The position numbers were made by a program, and so were the translations under genes. From the NCBI GenBank assembly GCA_030147925.1, contig JASBUK010000080.1, positions 1-33,104 of the forward strand: a DNA stretch of 33,104 nt, read 5' to 3'. Below are positions 1 to 8,735 of the stretch, piece by piece. Every line of letters starts with the position of its first letter. Position 1 is the stretch's first letter. The DNA is from Trueperaceae bacterium. Its GTDB lineage: Bacteria; Deinococcota; Deinococci; Deinococcales; Trueperaceae. A model generated the notes under the pieces. It made no database searches. It was given only the letters and a program-made list of their open reading frames with translations, and was not told where the DNA came from.

Positions 1-1
1 C

Positions 2-127
2 AAAGCTTTCCTCAAACAGCTTAGACCCTCACTTATTCCTGAGCTCATGCTCGCCTTCTCTGACGCTGTCCTTGCTGTTACCCCGCTTGATGTTCAGCAG
101 ACCTTTCATCACTGTGGGTATATTTGA
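2..127 (+). pseudogene. C-terminal end of an IS630-like transposase (cut by window edge)
   Basis: An open frame enters from the left edge and stops at 125-127. Its 41 residues contain PELMLAFSDAVLAVTPLD followed by QQTFHHCGYI. This alpha-helical tail ending in an HCGY-type motif is what IS630-family DDE transposases carry at their C terminus. Only the tail is visible, so the catalytic Asp/Asp/Glu residues cannot be checked, and it is not possible to say whether the element is intact outside the window. No terminal inverted repeat could be identified between 128 and 194. The family call rests on the tail motif alone. Confidence 0.6.
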
Positions 128-194
128 TGCAAATGCTATCAGTAAATAGGTTGTAAGAAAACAGTAAGGATGGGAAAGTTAGCATGACGCCGCG

Positions 195-1967
195 ATGACT
201 TCTTTTACTCCTACTCCGTGGCTTTTAGTGGCATCGCTCATTTCACTGGCACTAAGCCTGCTCATCTGGCGAAAACGTGCTCCAGGGTTGGCTCTGCTGA
301 TGTTTAGCTCGAGCCTGTGGCTGTTTGCTTACGCCTTGGAATTGGGCAGCCTATCTTTATCTGCGGCACTTTTCTGGGCACGTGTGCAGTATTTAGGCAT
401 TGTGCTTTTGCCACTAAGTTGGTTAATATTTGCTACTAAGCAAGCAGACTGGCAAATACCTCGCTGGGGTTGGGCGGTGCTATCTTTATTTCCGTTTGTT
501 ACCCTACTGATAGTTTGGACCAACGGCTGGCATGGCCTTTTTTGGATTAGTGCTGGTTTTGACGGTGAGCGCCTTTCACTTATCTACGGTCCATGGTTTT
601 GGCTTCATACATCCTATTCCTATCTACTGAGCATGTTGGGCTTTACTCTTTTGCTTAAAGCAATCTGGCAAAAACCTCAGCGTTATGAAGGACACGGCTG
701 GGCTTTGACACTGGGACTTTCCTTACCTTTTGTTGCCAATGTTACTTATGTCTTAGGGATAAGTTCTTTTGATTTTTCACCTGGAGCTGCTGCCTTAGGA
801 GCCTTGTTTTTGGCTTGGGGAGTATTTCGGGAGCAACTCTTTGATGTTGTTCCTACAGCTCGTAGTGCGGTATTAAACAGCATGAGTGACGGTGTGCTGG
901 TCACTGATAAAACTGGCAAGATTGTAGATCTTAACCCAGCGGCAGTAAAATTTTTGCTGTGGGACAGAAAGAGAATTTTGGGTCTACAACTCCAAACTGT
1001 TTATGCAAATTGGATCCAAGGATTCGAAACAAGCGAAGAACTAAAAGAAACAAATCAAGTTATTGTAGCTGGAGAACGCTTTTATAGGCTTAAGACAGAA
1101 CCACTGTTGCGAGCAGGGCAGAGGCAAGGTCAGGTTGTGCTGATTCGTGATGTGACCAGCAAAGTTAGAGTAGAGAGTGAACTTAGGCAGGCCAAAGAAG
1201 CAGCCGAAGCGGCCAGCGTTGCCAAAACCGAATTCCTAGCTAGCATGAGCCATGAGCTAAGAACGCCCTTAACGGCAATCATTGGTTTTTCCGAACTGTT
1301 GAGCGCTAAACTTGTCGGCCCGCTTAGTGAAACGCAACTGAGTTATGCTCGGGACATTCAGAGCTCGAGCTGGCATTTGCTGGATTTAATTGACGACATC
1401 TTGAACTATGTGGCCTTAGAGTCAGACAGCGTGGAGCTAAAGCCTACGCAACTCGATATCACAGCGTTGCTAGAGGAGCTTGCCGAGAATATGCGTGCGC
1501 GTATCAGCCAAAATGACAACGTGCTTAAGCTCGGGCTGGAAAAAAACCTGGGCATGCTTTATAGCGACGGCAAAATTTTGCGTTTAGTGCTTCATCATTT
1601 GCTGGATAACGCCGCAAAGTTTACTCAGCGGGGCAAGATTACCCTATCGGCGCAGCGCCTTAAAGGTGATATGGGTGGCCAGGTGGTTTTCCGGGTTACG
1701 GATACCGGGGTAGGCATTGCCCCCGAAAAATTGACTAATATTTTTGCCGCCTTTACCCAGGCTGACGGTTCAAACACCCGCTCCTATGGGGGCAGCGGTT
1801 TGGGCTTGTCGCTTTGCAAACGTTTTAGCCAACTTTTAGGCGGAGAGATTTCGGTGCAGACTGTGCTGGGGCAGGGCTCGAGCTTTACACTGCGCTTGCC
1901 ACTGGCAGCCAGCGCGTCTGTCCCTATCTTAGAGACAGCTACAGGCGTTAATATAGACAACGTTTGA
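195..1967 (+). CDS. Membrane sensor histidine kinase (7TM sensor, PAS, HisKA, HATPase)
   Basis: A 590-residue inner-membrane sensor kinase. The first ~215 residues form about seven hydrophobic helices, matching the HisKA_7TM type of N-terminal sensor. A PAS-like domain follows (about 226-325, with SDGVLVTDKTGKIVDLNPAA), then a short coiled linker rich in Ala/Glu. The dimerisation/phosphoacceptor box is SHELRTPLTAIIGFSELL, with His353 as the predicted phosphorylation site. The ATP-binding domain has an N box (LDNAAKFTQRG), a G1 box (DTGVGIAPE) and a G2 box (GGSGLGLSLC). No response regulator is adjacent, so it is an orphan kinase. No clear Shine-Dalgarno precedes the ATG. A four-codon mini-frame (184-198) overlaps this start as ATGA and could couple translation. 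It probably acts on a regulator encoded elsewhere; the stimulus is unknown. Confidence 0.9.
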   Translation: MTSFTPTPWLLVASLISLALSLLIWRKRAPGLALLMFSSSLWLFAYALELGSLSLSAALFWARVQYLGIVLLPLSWLIFATKQADWQIPRWGWAVLSLFPFVTLLIVWTNGWHGLFWISAGFDGERLSLIYGPWFWLHTSYSYLLSMLGFTLLLKAIWQKPQRYEGHGWALTLGLSLPFVANVTYVLGISSFDFSPGAAALGALFLAWGVFREQLFDVVPTARSAVLNSMSDGVLVTDKTGKIVDLNPAAVKFLLWDRKRILGLQLQTVYANWIQGFETSEELKETNQVIVAGERFYRLKTEPLLRAGQRQGQVVLIRDVTSKVRVESELRQAKEAAEAASVAKTEFLASMSHELRTPLTAIIGFSELLSAKLVGPLSETQLSYARDIQSSSWHLLDLIDDILNYVALESDSVELKPTQLDITALLEELAENMRARISQNDNVLKLGLEKNLGMLYSDGKILRLVLHHLLDNAAKFTQRGKITLSAQRLKGDMGGQVVFRVTDTGVGIAPEKLTNIFAAFTQADGSNTRSYGGSGLGLSLCKRFSQLLGGEISVQTVLGQGSSFTLRLPLAASASVPILETATGVNIDNV

Positions 1968-1971
1968 GGCC

Positions 1972-1991
1972 GTCTTGTTGAGTAACAAGAC
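1972..1991 (+). other. Perfect intergenic hairpin between the kinase and malQ
   Basis: GTCTTGTT (1972-1979) and AACAAGAC (1984-1991) are perfectly complementary around a 4-nt loop, a few bases after the kinase stop codon. No T-run follows, so it is not a standard intrinsic terminator. It could protect or process an mRNA end, or be a protein-binding site. No function is asserted. Confidence 0.45.
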
Positions 1992-2020
1992 AGATGAAAA
2001 TCAAGATGTGGAGGTAATCT

Positions 2021-3574
2021 ATGGCATTTACTCGCAGTTCAGGCATCCTGCTGCACCCTAGCTCGCTGCCGGGCCGTTATGGCATCGGCGACTTGGGGCA
2101 GGCAGCCTATGACTGGGTGGACTTTTTGGCGGCTGCCGGTCAGCAACTCTGGCAACTGATGCCCTTAGGGCCCACAGGTTATGGCGATAGCCCCTATCAG
2201 TGTTTTAGCGCCTTTGCCGGTAATCCTTATCTCATTAATTTTGAACTTTTGACCGAACAAGGCCTCTTAGACGCGCAACTGCTGGACGCATCACCGGAGT
2301 TTTCAGCTGAGCGGGTGGACTATGGTGCGGTGATCGACTACAAACTCCGAGTGCTTAGGCACTCGTTTGAGACCTTTAAGCAATCGGCTACTAAAGCGCA
2401 GCGACAGGCTTTTGATAACTTTTGCCGCGAGTCTAACTGGTTGGCTGACTTTGCTTTGTTTATGGCCGTTAAAGAGGCGCATGGCGGACGACCCTGGAAC
2501 GAATGGGAAGCGGATATCCGCTCGCGTCAACCCCAGGCCATCACAGCCTGGCAGGAAAAACTCGCTGACGAAATCGAGCGGCAAAAGTACTGGCAGTGGC
2601 TGTTTTTCAAGCAGTGGTTAGCGGTAAAAAGCTATGCTAACGATAGGGGCATAAAGATCATTGGCGACATTCCTATCTTTATTGCCTACGATTCCGCCGA
2701 TGCCTGGGCCAACCCCGAACTGTTTTACTTCGATGAACTTGGCAATCCCACGGTCATTGCTGGGGTGCCACCAGACTATTTCAGCGAGACCGGTCAACGT
2801 TGGGGTAACCCGCTTTATCGCTGGAAGCCCATGAAAGAGGGTGGCTACGCCTGGTGGATTAGCCGTTTTAAGGCTAGCTTACAGCTTGTTGACATGATTC
2901 GGGTGGACCACTTTCGGGGTTTTGAAGCCTACTGGGAGATTCCAGCCAGCGAGCCCACCGCCGTCAAGGGGCGCTGGGTCAAAGGTCCCGGCCAGGATTT
3001 CTTTGATGCTATTAAGGCCGCTTTGGGCGAACTGCCGATTATTGCTGAGGACTTAGGGGTTATCACCCCGGAAGTCGAGGCTTTGCGCGATAATAACGAC
3101 CTCCCCGGTATGAAGGTTTTGCAGTTTGCCTTTGCCGCCGATGCCTCAGACCCCTATTTGCCGCACAACTATCCTAAAAACTCTGTGGTCTATACCGGCA
3201 CTCACGACAATGACACCACCTTGGGCTGGTATCAAAAGGCACCGGAAAAGGAAAGGGATTTTGTGCGCCGCTATCTAGCCAGAGATGACCACAACATCGT
3301 CTGGGATTTGCTGCGCTTAGCCTTTGCCTCGGTCGCGGACATTGCCGTAGTGCCCTTACAAGACGTGTTGCGCTTAGATTCCAGTGGACGTATGAACATC
3401 CCCGGACAGGCTGCCGGTAACTGGAGCTGGCGCTTTACCCCCGAGCAACTGGAATACTGGATTGCCCCGCAATTGCGCGAGTTGGCCGAAATTTATGGGC
3501 GCATCCCCGGCAAGGGACCGGTGGACACGCCCTATCGTCAGTCGATAACAGACAGCGAGGTTGAAGCAGGCTAA
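2021..3574 (+). CDS. malQ: 4-alpha-glucanotransferase (amylomaltase, GH77)
   Basis: A 517-residue cytoplasmic enzyme that transfers alpha-1,4-glucan segments between maltodextrins, used in maltodextrin/glycogen metabolism. It is the usual length of short bacterial GH77 enzymes. The opening SSGILLHPSSLPGRYGIGDL and MPLGPTGYGDSPYQCFSAFA are family hallmarks. The catalytic residues are readable: nucleophile Asp296 in RVDHFRGFE, acid/base Glu343 in IAEDLG, and the stabilising Asp396 in GTHDNDT. A strong Shine-Dalgarno (GGAGGT, 2009-2014) sits before the ATG. The stop overlaps the convergent permease stop by 4 nt. No other maltose or glycogen genes lie nearby, so regulation with a sugar operon is not evident. 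Confidence 0.97.
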   Translation: MAFTRSSGILLHPSSLPGRYGIGDLGQAAYDWVDFLAAAGQQLWQLMPLGPTGYGDSPYQCFSAFAGNPYLINFELLTEQGLLDAQLLDASPEFSAERVDYGAVIDYKLRVLRHSFETFKQSATKAQRQAFDNFCRESNWLADFALFMAVKEAHGGRPWNEWEADIRSRQPQAITAWQEKLADEIERQKYWQWLFFKQWLAVKSYANDRGIKIIGDIPIFIAYDSADAWANPELFYFDELGNPTVIAGVPPDYFSETGQRWGNPLYRWKPMKEGGYAWWISRFKASLQLVDMIRVDHFRGFEAYWEIPASEPTAVKGRWVKGPGQDFFDAIKAALGELPIIAEDLGVITPEVEALRDNNDLPGMKVLQFAFAADASDPYLPHNYPKNSVVYTGTHDNDTTLGWYQKAPEKERDFVRRYLARDDHNIVWDLLRLAFASVADIAVVPLQDVLRLDSSGRMNIPGQAAGNWSWRFTPEQLEYWIAPQLRELAEIYGRIPGKGPVDTPYRQSITDSEVEAG

Positions 3575-4797
3575 GTTCTAAACAACACGTCTTCGCGCTT
3601 AAAGCTGCGATAGGCAAAATCTAAAAAAATGGCAGCAAAACCCAAGCTCGAGCCCCAGGTAAGCAAAAGCGGCACGAGCGGGATGCTGCCTTTGACGATT
3701 TCATCCATCAGCAGCATGGTGTTAAGAATCGGTATCAGGTAAATCAGTGAGCTAAAGCTGAAAAAGTCGGCAAATTGCAGGCCTACAATTGGGATAATCA
3801 GAATAAAACTTAACGGCGCCACATAGGTCTGTGCTTCTCTAAAGGAACGGGCGAACATGGTGATGCCAATCAGCAGCGCGGCAATCAAAGCGGCTAAGAG
3901 CAGACTGCTGATGATAAGCAGCAGTATCGATATGAGATCGATGCTAAGAGAACCGCCCAGCAGCGTAACGATTTCGCTGCCTTCATCACCAAGCTGAGCG
4001 CCAAAGAAGCGGCGCATGACAGTTCCGCCCAGAACATAGCCAAGAATAGCCATCAGTGCTGCCGTCAAACCAAAGAGCATAGTGGCCAAAAATTTACCCA
4101 TTACCGCCTCTATACGGCGTACAGGACTGACCAAGAGCACTTCCAGCGTACCCCTCTCCTTTTCGCCAGCTGTAGCGTCGATGGCGGTCATTTGCCCTCC
4201 GGCTAAGGTCCAGATCACGATAAAGAAGGGAATCAACCAGCCAAAAGAACCGCTGGCCCGCTCCGCCGCCGAGCTGGCGTCAACCGCACTGAGCTCTATG
4301 GGCGTAAGCACAGCCACATCGAGTCCGGCGGCTTTAAGCCGCTCGGCGACAATCGTTTGCTGGTAGTCACGCACGGCATTTTCGACCTTGCTGGCAATGA
4401 GCTCGCTGCGCAGATTGCCCCTTTTGCTATAAAGAGTCAAAGTGGCTTTGCCACCACTTTCAAGGGCTTCGGCAAAGCCCGCTTCGATGGCAATAGCTGC
4501 CTGATAGTCACCACTTTCCACCACGCTAAAAGGGTCGGTGACTTCGCTAAAGGCTAGATTTTGCGCCTCAAGCTGCTGGCGCAAATCCGCAGGCAAATTG
4601 ACCAGGCTGACAACGGCAATTTCGCTGATCGTCTGGCTTTCTCGCTCAAAGAGGCCACCTAGAAAGACGGGCAAACCCAGCATGACCAGCGGCAGGATCA
4701 AAAAGGGAATGAGCAGATTGGAAATAATAGCCCGGCGGTCACGCAAAGTAGACAAGATTTCCTTGCGGGTGATATGTAGGATCATTTCCGGCCTCAT
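3571..4797 (-). CDS. ABC-2 type permease, NatB-like
   Basis: A 408-residue membrane component of an ABC exporter. It has one N-terminal membrane helix (about residues 25-50), a long extracytoplasmic segment (about 50-185), then five to six further helices towards the C terminus (for example FGWLIPFFIVIWTLAGG and LLLIISSLLLAALIAALLIG). This topology and the motif GTLEVLLVSPVRR are typical of NatB/CcmB-like ABC-2 permeases, several of which export sodium or other small substrates. The start codon overlaps the ATPase stop as ATGA, so the pair is translationally coupled. The gene is convergent with malQ and the two stop codons overlap. The substrate cannot be read from sequence; Na+ export is only the best-known precedent. 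Confidence 0.88.
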   Translation of the reverse strand: MRPEMILHITRKEILSTLRDRRAIISNLLIPFLILPLVMLGLPVFLGGLFERESQTISEIAVVSLVNLPADLRQQLEAQNLAFSEVTDPFSVVESGDYQAAIAIEAGFAEALESGGKATLTLYSKRGNLRSELIASKVENAVRDYQQTIVAERLKAAGLDVAVLTPIELSAVDASSAAERASGSFGWLIPFFIVIWTLAGGQMTAIDATAGEKERGTLEVLLVSPVRRIEAVMGKFLATMLFGLTAALMAILGYVLGGTVMRRFFGAQLGDEGSEIVTLLGGSLSIDLISILLLIISSLLLAALIAALLIGITMFARSFREAQTYVAPLSFILIIPIVGLQFADFFSFSSLIYLIPILNTMLLMDEIVKGSIPLVPLLLTWGSSLGFAAIFLDFAYRSFKREDVLFRT

Positions 4798-5543
4798 GCG
4801 CTGGCCTCCACAGCAGGAACTAGCCCGGAGCTTTCGACAATAGTAAAGAAAGCCTGTTCGAGATTGCTTGCCTGGGCTTTCCCCAGCAGGGCGCGGGTGC
4901 TGTCTTGGGCAATGATTTTGCCCTGGTAGATGATGGCTGCCCGGTCACATAGCTCCTCGACTTCACCCATGACATGGGTGGAATAGATTACTGCTCTGTC
5001 TTCACTGGGATAATTCTTGACAAAATCCAGCACGGCGCGCCGCGCCATCACATCCAGTCCTGAGGTCGCCTCATCAAAGAAGATGATTGATGGGTCATGC
5101 AAAAGGGCTCGAGCAATAACGATTTTTTGCTTCATGCCCGAAGAAAAACTGCCACAACGTCGCGTTAGCGTGTCACCCAGTTTGAGCAGTTCGTCAAGCT
5201 CAAGAATCCTCTTTTCAATCGCTTGACGCTTCATGCCATAAAGTTTGCCGAAGTAATAGAGAACCTCGCTGCCGCTCAAGCGGTCATAAAGCCCCATGCC
5301 GCCGTTGACCACGCCGATGCTGGTGCGGACTTGCTCGGATTCTTTGTTGATATCAAAACCGTTTACCGTAGCGCTGCCCGCATCGGCTTTGAGCAGCGTG
5401 GCTAAGATGCGCAGCGTGGTGGTTTTGCCAGCCCCATTAGGGCCAAGCAGACCAAAGATTTCTCCTGCCTGCACTGAAAAATTAAGTTTGTCGGCAGCCT
5501 TAACCTTGCCAAAGGCTTTGCTCAAATTACTGACTTCAATCAT
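4794..5543 (-). CDS. ABC transporter ATP-binding protein, NatA-like
   Basis: A 249-residue ATPase that would energise the downstream permease. Walker A is GPNGAGKT (34-41), the ABC signature is FSSGMKQK (133-140), and Walker B with the catalytic Glu is IIFFDEATSGLD (153-164); the switch His lies in YSTHVMGEVEELCDR. The signature FSSGMKQ and the overall sequence fit the ABC-2/NatA class rather than importers. It starts 21 nt after the protease stop and shares an ATGA junction with the permease, giving the order protease-ATPase-permease on one transcript. No strong ribosome-binding site precedes it, which fits coupling to upstream translation. Confidence 0.93.
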   Translation of the reverse strand: MIEVSNLSKAFGKVKAADKLNFSVQAGEIFGLLGPNGAGKTTTLRILATLLKADAGSATVNGFDINKESEQVRTSIGVVNGGMGLYDRLSGSEVLYYFGKLYGMKRQAIEKRILELDELLKLGDTLTRRCGSFSSGMKQKIVIARALLHDPSIIFFDEATSGLDVMARRAVLDFVKNYPSEDRAVIYSTHVMGEVEELCDRAAIIYQGKIIAQDSTRALLGKAQASNLEQAFFTIVESSGLVPAVEASA

Positions 5544-5564
5544 AGCTTTCGCGGTAGAAACGCA

Positions 5565-7109
5565 TTACTTAATATCCAGCTTATAGCTCCCGATGACGGC
5601 GGGCTCTAAGGTGTTAAACACATCAATATACCAGCGCCCCGCTTGTGGATTGTCTATGACAAACTGCGCACTGTTGGACAGGCTGTTATCGCGGTAGGTC
5701 CAGTCCCCGCCGTTATCCTGATCATTATAGCTGCTGATTTCCGAACCGAATTTAACAGCTAAGTCTAAGTCCATGTCGGCGTTCATGCTGATGGTTATGC
5801 GGGGCGTGCCGCTAGGAACGTCGAGTATATAGGTGTGATAACTAACTGCTTCGCTGATTCCAGCAAGGCTGCCGCTAGCGGATCCACCGATCTGGATGGT
5901 GCCGATGGTGCTGGACGCGGTTGTGTTTGCGACTATGGTGCTTGGAACATTTGTGCCGGTGGCGGTCACTGACACCGTGTAGTTAATGGGTTGCTCGAGC
6001 AAATTCACCACATCTATGTAAATAGTCCCGGCTGAGGGGTTGTTGTAGGTATAGCTGGCGCTAGTGGCGGTGCTGTCATCGAGGTAGTCCACGTCGTTAT
6101 AATCAAGAATTTCCGAACCAGCCTTGACCGCCATATCCACATCACGGCCACCGCCGTCTACGCTGATGGTAAGTTGCTCTAAACCCGCAGGCACCTCGAC
6201 GGTATAGCTGTGAAAGACAAAGGTTTCCTCTCCGGTCTTGTTGGCAATGGCTCCGCTTATGCTGCTGCCAAGGGTAATGGCCCCGTAGCTGCCGCTTGGC
6301 TGAGCCGTGCCAGCGTTAGAAACTGCTGTTCTGTTTACAGGACTGGGGTCAGCTCGAACCACAGTCGGCACATTTGGTCCTATCAGCGCCCAGGCAAGAC
6401 TGATTGGCCTGACATAGAGCTGTTCTTCGTAAAGCTCATCTTCCAAGAGGCTAATCCCGGCAGTCGGTACACCAATTAGTTCGCCGCGTTCATTAAAAGC
6501 CGCACCACCGGAGTTACCCCGGGCAATTTTGGCATCGGTCTTGATCCACTGCTTGCCGCCCGACTCGAAATCTTCACCTACCCAACCGCTCATCAGACCG
6601 GCGGTGAAGGTGATGGTTGAGCCGGAAATACCGGGATAACCAACCACGGTAATAAGGTCGCCGGGCAGCAGGGTGTTGGAGTCTCCCACGGGCATGGCCT
6701 GAAAGCTAAGTGAATCGGGGATAGGGCTTTCATCGGTAAACTGCTCGATTTTTATAATGGCTAAATCAGTGCTGGCATCGCCGTTTATATAACGTGCCCA
6801 ATAACTAAATTGTGGTTCTTGATCCGGGGCTTCGGGACGAGTGATGTAAATCGCCTGCCACTCAAAGTACTGCCGCGTGTCCACATCACCTACGACATGA
6901 AAATTTGTCAGGATGTAACCCTCAGGACTGATGATCGTACCCGAGCCGGACCAGGGCACGAGCTGCCGATTTGTGTCATCCCAGGGGATGATCTGCACGA
7001 CGGATTCAAGAATTTTTGTGCGTACCTCACGTGGTAAACTTTGCGCGAAACTAAGCGCAAAGAATGCCCAAAAGAAGATGAGGCCGCTGGTTAATCTTAT
7101 ATGGCGCAT
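5565..7109 (-). CDS. Secreted trypsin-like serine protease with two PPC domains
   Basis: A 514-residue exported protease. A signal peptide (residues 1-22, ending SFAQ) is followed by a DegP/HtrA-like trypsin fold with a complete triad: His71 in TNFHVVGD, Asp115 in STDLAIIKI, Ser200 in ARGNSGGAAF. No PDZ domain is seen. Instead, residues about 275-385 and 402-514 are two homologous beta-rich repeats carrying VDMAVKAGSEI/LDLAVKFGSEI and YIDVVNLLE/YIDVFNTLE, the pattern of bacterial pre-peptidase C-terminal (PPC) domains, which often assist secretion or substrate binding. A good Shine-Dalgarno (AAGGAG) precedes the ATG, and a TAAAAT box lies about 20 nt further upstream. It heads the cluster with the NatAB-like exporter. 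Whether protease and exporter act together is inference. Confidence 0.9.
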   Translation of the reverse strand: MRHIRLTSGLIFFWAFFALSFAQSLPREVRTKILESVVQIIPWDDTNRQLVPWSGSGTIISPEGYILTNFHVVGDVDTRQYFEWQAIYITRPEAPDQEPQFSYWARYINGDASTDLAIIKIEQFTDESPIPDSLSFQAMPVGDSNTLLPGDLITVVGYPGISGSTITFTAGLMSGWVGEDFESGGKQWIKTDAKIARGNSGGAAFNERGELIGVPTAGISLLEDELYEEQLYVRPISLAWALIGPNVPTVVRADPSPVNRTAVSNAGTAQPSGSYGAITLGSSISGAIANKTGEETFVFHSYTVEVPAGLEQLTISVDGGGRDVDMAVKAGSEILDYNDVDYLDDSTATSASYTYNNPSAGTIYIDVVNLLEQPINYTVSVTATGTNVPSTIVANTTASSTIGTIQIGGSASGSLAGISEAVSYHTYILDVPSGTPRITISMNADMDLDLAVKFGSEISSYNDQDNGGDWTYRDNSLSNSAQFVIDNPQAGRWYIDVFNTLEPAVIGSYKLDIK

Positions 7110-7219
7110 GAGGTCTCCTTGTCTTTGTATTTTAGCGCACTGTCACTAAAACCAAAGTGCTGTTTTGCCAAGATGTCGCCTTATAAGCAACGTTTTCCTG
7201 CCGCTCGTTCCTAAACTGA

Positions 7220-7225
7220 TATCAT
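7220..7225 (+). promoter_or_regulatory. Leaderless -10 box (TATCAT)
   Basis: TATCAT ends 7 nt before the ATG at 7233, the same geometry seen at five other genes in this window. No convincing -35 box and no Shine-Dalgarno are present, which together suggest transcription starts at or next to the ATG. Confidence 0.5.
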
Positions 7226-7232
7226 CAGACAA

Positions 7233-8021
7233 ATGTCTGAACATGATACTGCTGTGCTGGAAAGTTACCAATTGCTGCCAAGGCTGCTGCACGATGTACA
7301 TCAGGTCGATAGCAGTTGCCGCTTGCTTAATAGAAATTGCGACGCGCCGATAATCCCGCTGTTAGAAGGATTGCCGGGTAAAACAGGGCTCGAGCTTGGG
7401 GCGCTGAGTCTGGTGGATGCGGCGGCTTTGCTTAATCAGCCGGAAGGCTTTGAGCTAAGCCGGGGCGTGCCTTTGCTAAAAGCCGAGAAAATGGGTCAGC
7501 TTATGCCCAAGTTGCGGCAGTTAGTAGCGCGCGGCGCAGCGGCGTTGGCGCTCGACATGACCGTCTTGGCCGATACGGTGCCTTTTGGCACGCAGGAGTG
7601 GCGGCCTAAAACCCGCGAAGACTTAGCTGAGTTGCGAGCGGCAGCAGGTTGTCCCTTGTGGCTTTACGGTGTTTGCAGCCCTGCCGATGCCGAAGTTGCG
7701 GTAGAAGCCGGCTTAGAGGCTATCGTGGTGCATGCCGGGGCAGGCTATTTTTTAGGCGCTCCCGCCACCATCGAGATATTTCCGGATATTTTTGACGCCG
7801 TGGCCGGTATGATCTCGGTTTATGCGGGCGGACCGGTGCGCAGCGGCATCGATGTCTTTCGCTATCTGGCTATTGGCGCCGAGGCGGTAGTAGTGGAGAG
7901 TGACCGCTCCCTGGCTAACTTGCAGCTCGAGCTGGAATATGCCATGCGTTTAACGGGCTGCGCGACCTTAGCCGATATCAGCTACGAAGCTATTTTTGCG
8001 CCGCTTTTTGGGGAAATCTAA
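7233..8021 (+). CDS. FMN-dependent alpha-hydroxy-acid dehydrogenase-like protein, catalytic residues missing
   Basis: A 262-residue TIM-barrel homologue of lactate/glycolate oxidases, which normally have 350-380 residues. Family landmarks are present: LPRLLHDVHQVD near the N terminus, an altered strand QLVARGAAALALDMTV, GAPATIEIFPDIFDAV (175-190), and GGPVRSGIDVFRYLAIGAEA (199-218), which forms the phosphate-binding end of the barrel. The active site differs. The conserved Lys of LKG is Tyr145 (LYGV), and the NHGGRQ-type catalytic segment reads VHAGAGY (166-172), so the catalytic His and Arg are displaced or lost. About 35 N-terminal residues and part of the middle are also missing. The ATG is chosen from the -10 box 7 nt upstream. 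It may be a flavin-binding protein of changed function; what it does is unknown. Confidence 0.7.
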   Translation: MSEHDTAVLESYQLLPRLLHDVHQVDSSCRLLNRNCDAPIIPLLEGLPGKTGLELGALSLVDAAALLNQPEGFELSRGVPLLKAEKMGQLMPKLRQLVARGAAALALDMTVLADTVPFGTQEWRPKTREDLAELRAAAGCPLWLYGVCSPADAEVAVEAGLEAIVVHAGAGYFLGAPATIEIFPDIFDAVAGMISVYAGGPVRSGIDVFRYLAIGAEAVVVESDRSLANLQLELEYAMRLTGCATLADISYEAIFAPLFGEI

Positions 8022-8096
8022 TGATAAATAATTGCAGAGAACGGTTGCCCAAACAATGATTGCAGCTCAGTTCAGATTCCCGGCGGGTTTTTTCTT

Positions 8097-8690
8097 ATGA
8101 TTGCTTTTTTAGATGGCGTTGTCTCGGAAATACGCGAATCCAGTGTGATTATGCAAGCAGGTGCTTTCGGCCTGGAGGTATTTGCGCCCAAATCCACTTT
8201 GGTGGCTTGCAAAGTGGGCACGGCTCTGCGTTTGCACACCCATCTGGTCGTCAAAGAGGAATTGCTGGCGCTTTATGGCTTTCATGACCGGGATATGCAC
8301 ACTCTTTTTAGTTACTTGATTTCTGTTTCGGGAATTGGCCCCAAGCTGGCCTTAGCCATGCTCTCGTCTATGCCCACCACTATCCTGGCCGGGGCGATTT
8401 TGCAAGGTGACAGCGGGCTGCTCGCCAGTGCGCCGGGAGTGGGTAAGAAGACAGCGGAGCGCATTGCGCTCGAGCTGCGCAACAAATTGCCCGAGGAACT
8501 GATGGCGGCCTCTGGCGGGGCACGGCCCACAGCACTTATGTCCCAGGCCGGTGAAGATGCCGTAGAAGCGCTGCTGGCACTGGGCTACCGTGAAACCCAG
8601 GTAAAGTCGCTGATTGCTGAGCTGGCACTTAAAGAACCCGAGGCTACGGCTGAAGCGCTGATTCGCAAGGCGCTATCTAAGCTCCGCTGA
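8097..8690 (+). CDS. ruvA: Holliday junction DNA helicase subunit RuvA
   Basis: A 197-residue cytoplasmic protein that binds four-way junctions as a tetramer and recruits the RuvB motor for branch migration in recombinational repair. Domain I is the OB fold beginning MIAFLDGVV. Domain II carries the two helix-hairpin-helix motifs, SVSGIGPKLALAML (about 76-89) and SAPGVGKKTAERIALELR (about 111-128). Domain III (about 150-197, DAVEALLALGYRE) is the RuvB-contacting UBA-like end. Length is normal. ruvB and ruvC are not in the window. No Shine-Dalgarno is visible before the ATG and no leaderless box fits, so initiation may depend on transcription from the gene 75 nt upstream. Confidence 0.97.
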   Translation: MIAFLDGVVSEIRESSVIMQAGAFGLEVFAPKSTLVACKVGTALRLHTHLVVKEELLALYGFHDRDMHTLFSYLISVSGIGPKLALAMLSSMPTTILAGAILQGDSGLLASAPGVGKKTAERIALELRNKLPEELMAASGGARPTALMSQAGEDAVEALLALGYRETQVKSLIAELALKEPEATAEALIRKALSKLR

Positions 8691-8735
8691 GGCAAAATTT
8701 TACTTTCCCCTCTACGCTTTTGAGAATCGCCGGTG

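Noticed and set aside
8075-8096. Terminator before ruvA (CCCGGCGGG followed by T6)
   Set aside because: The stem would be only 3 bp, too short to be a credible intrinsic terminator.
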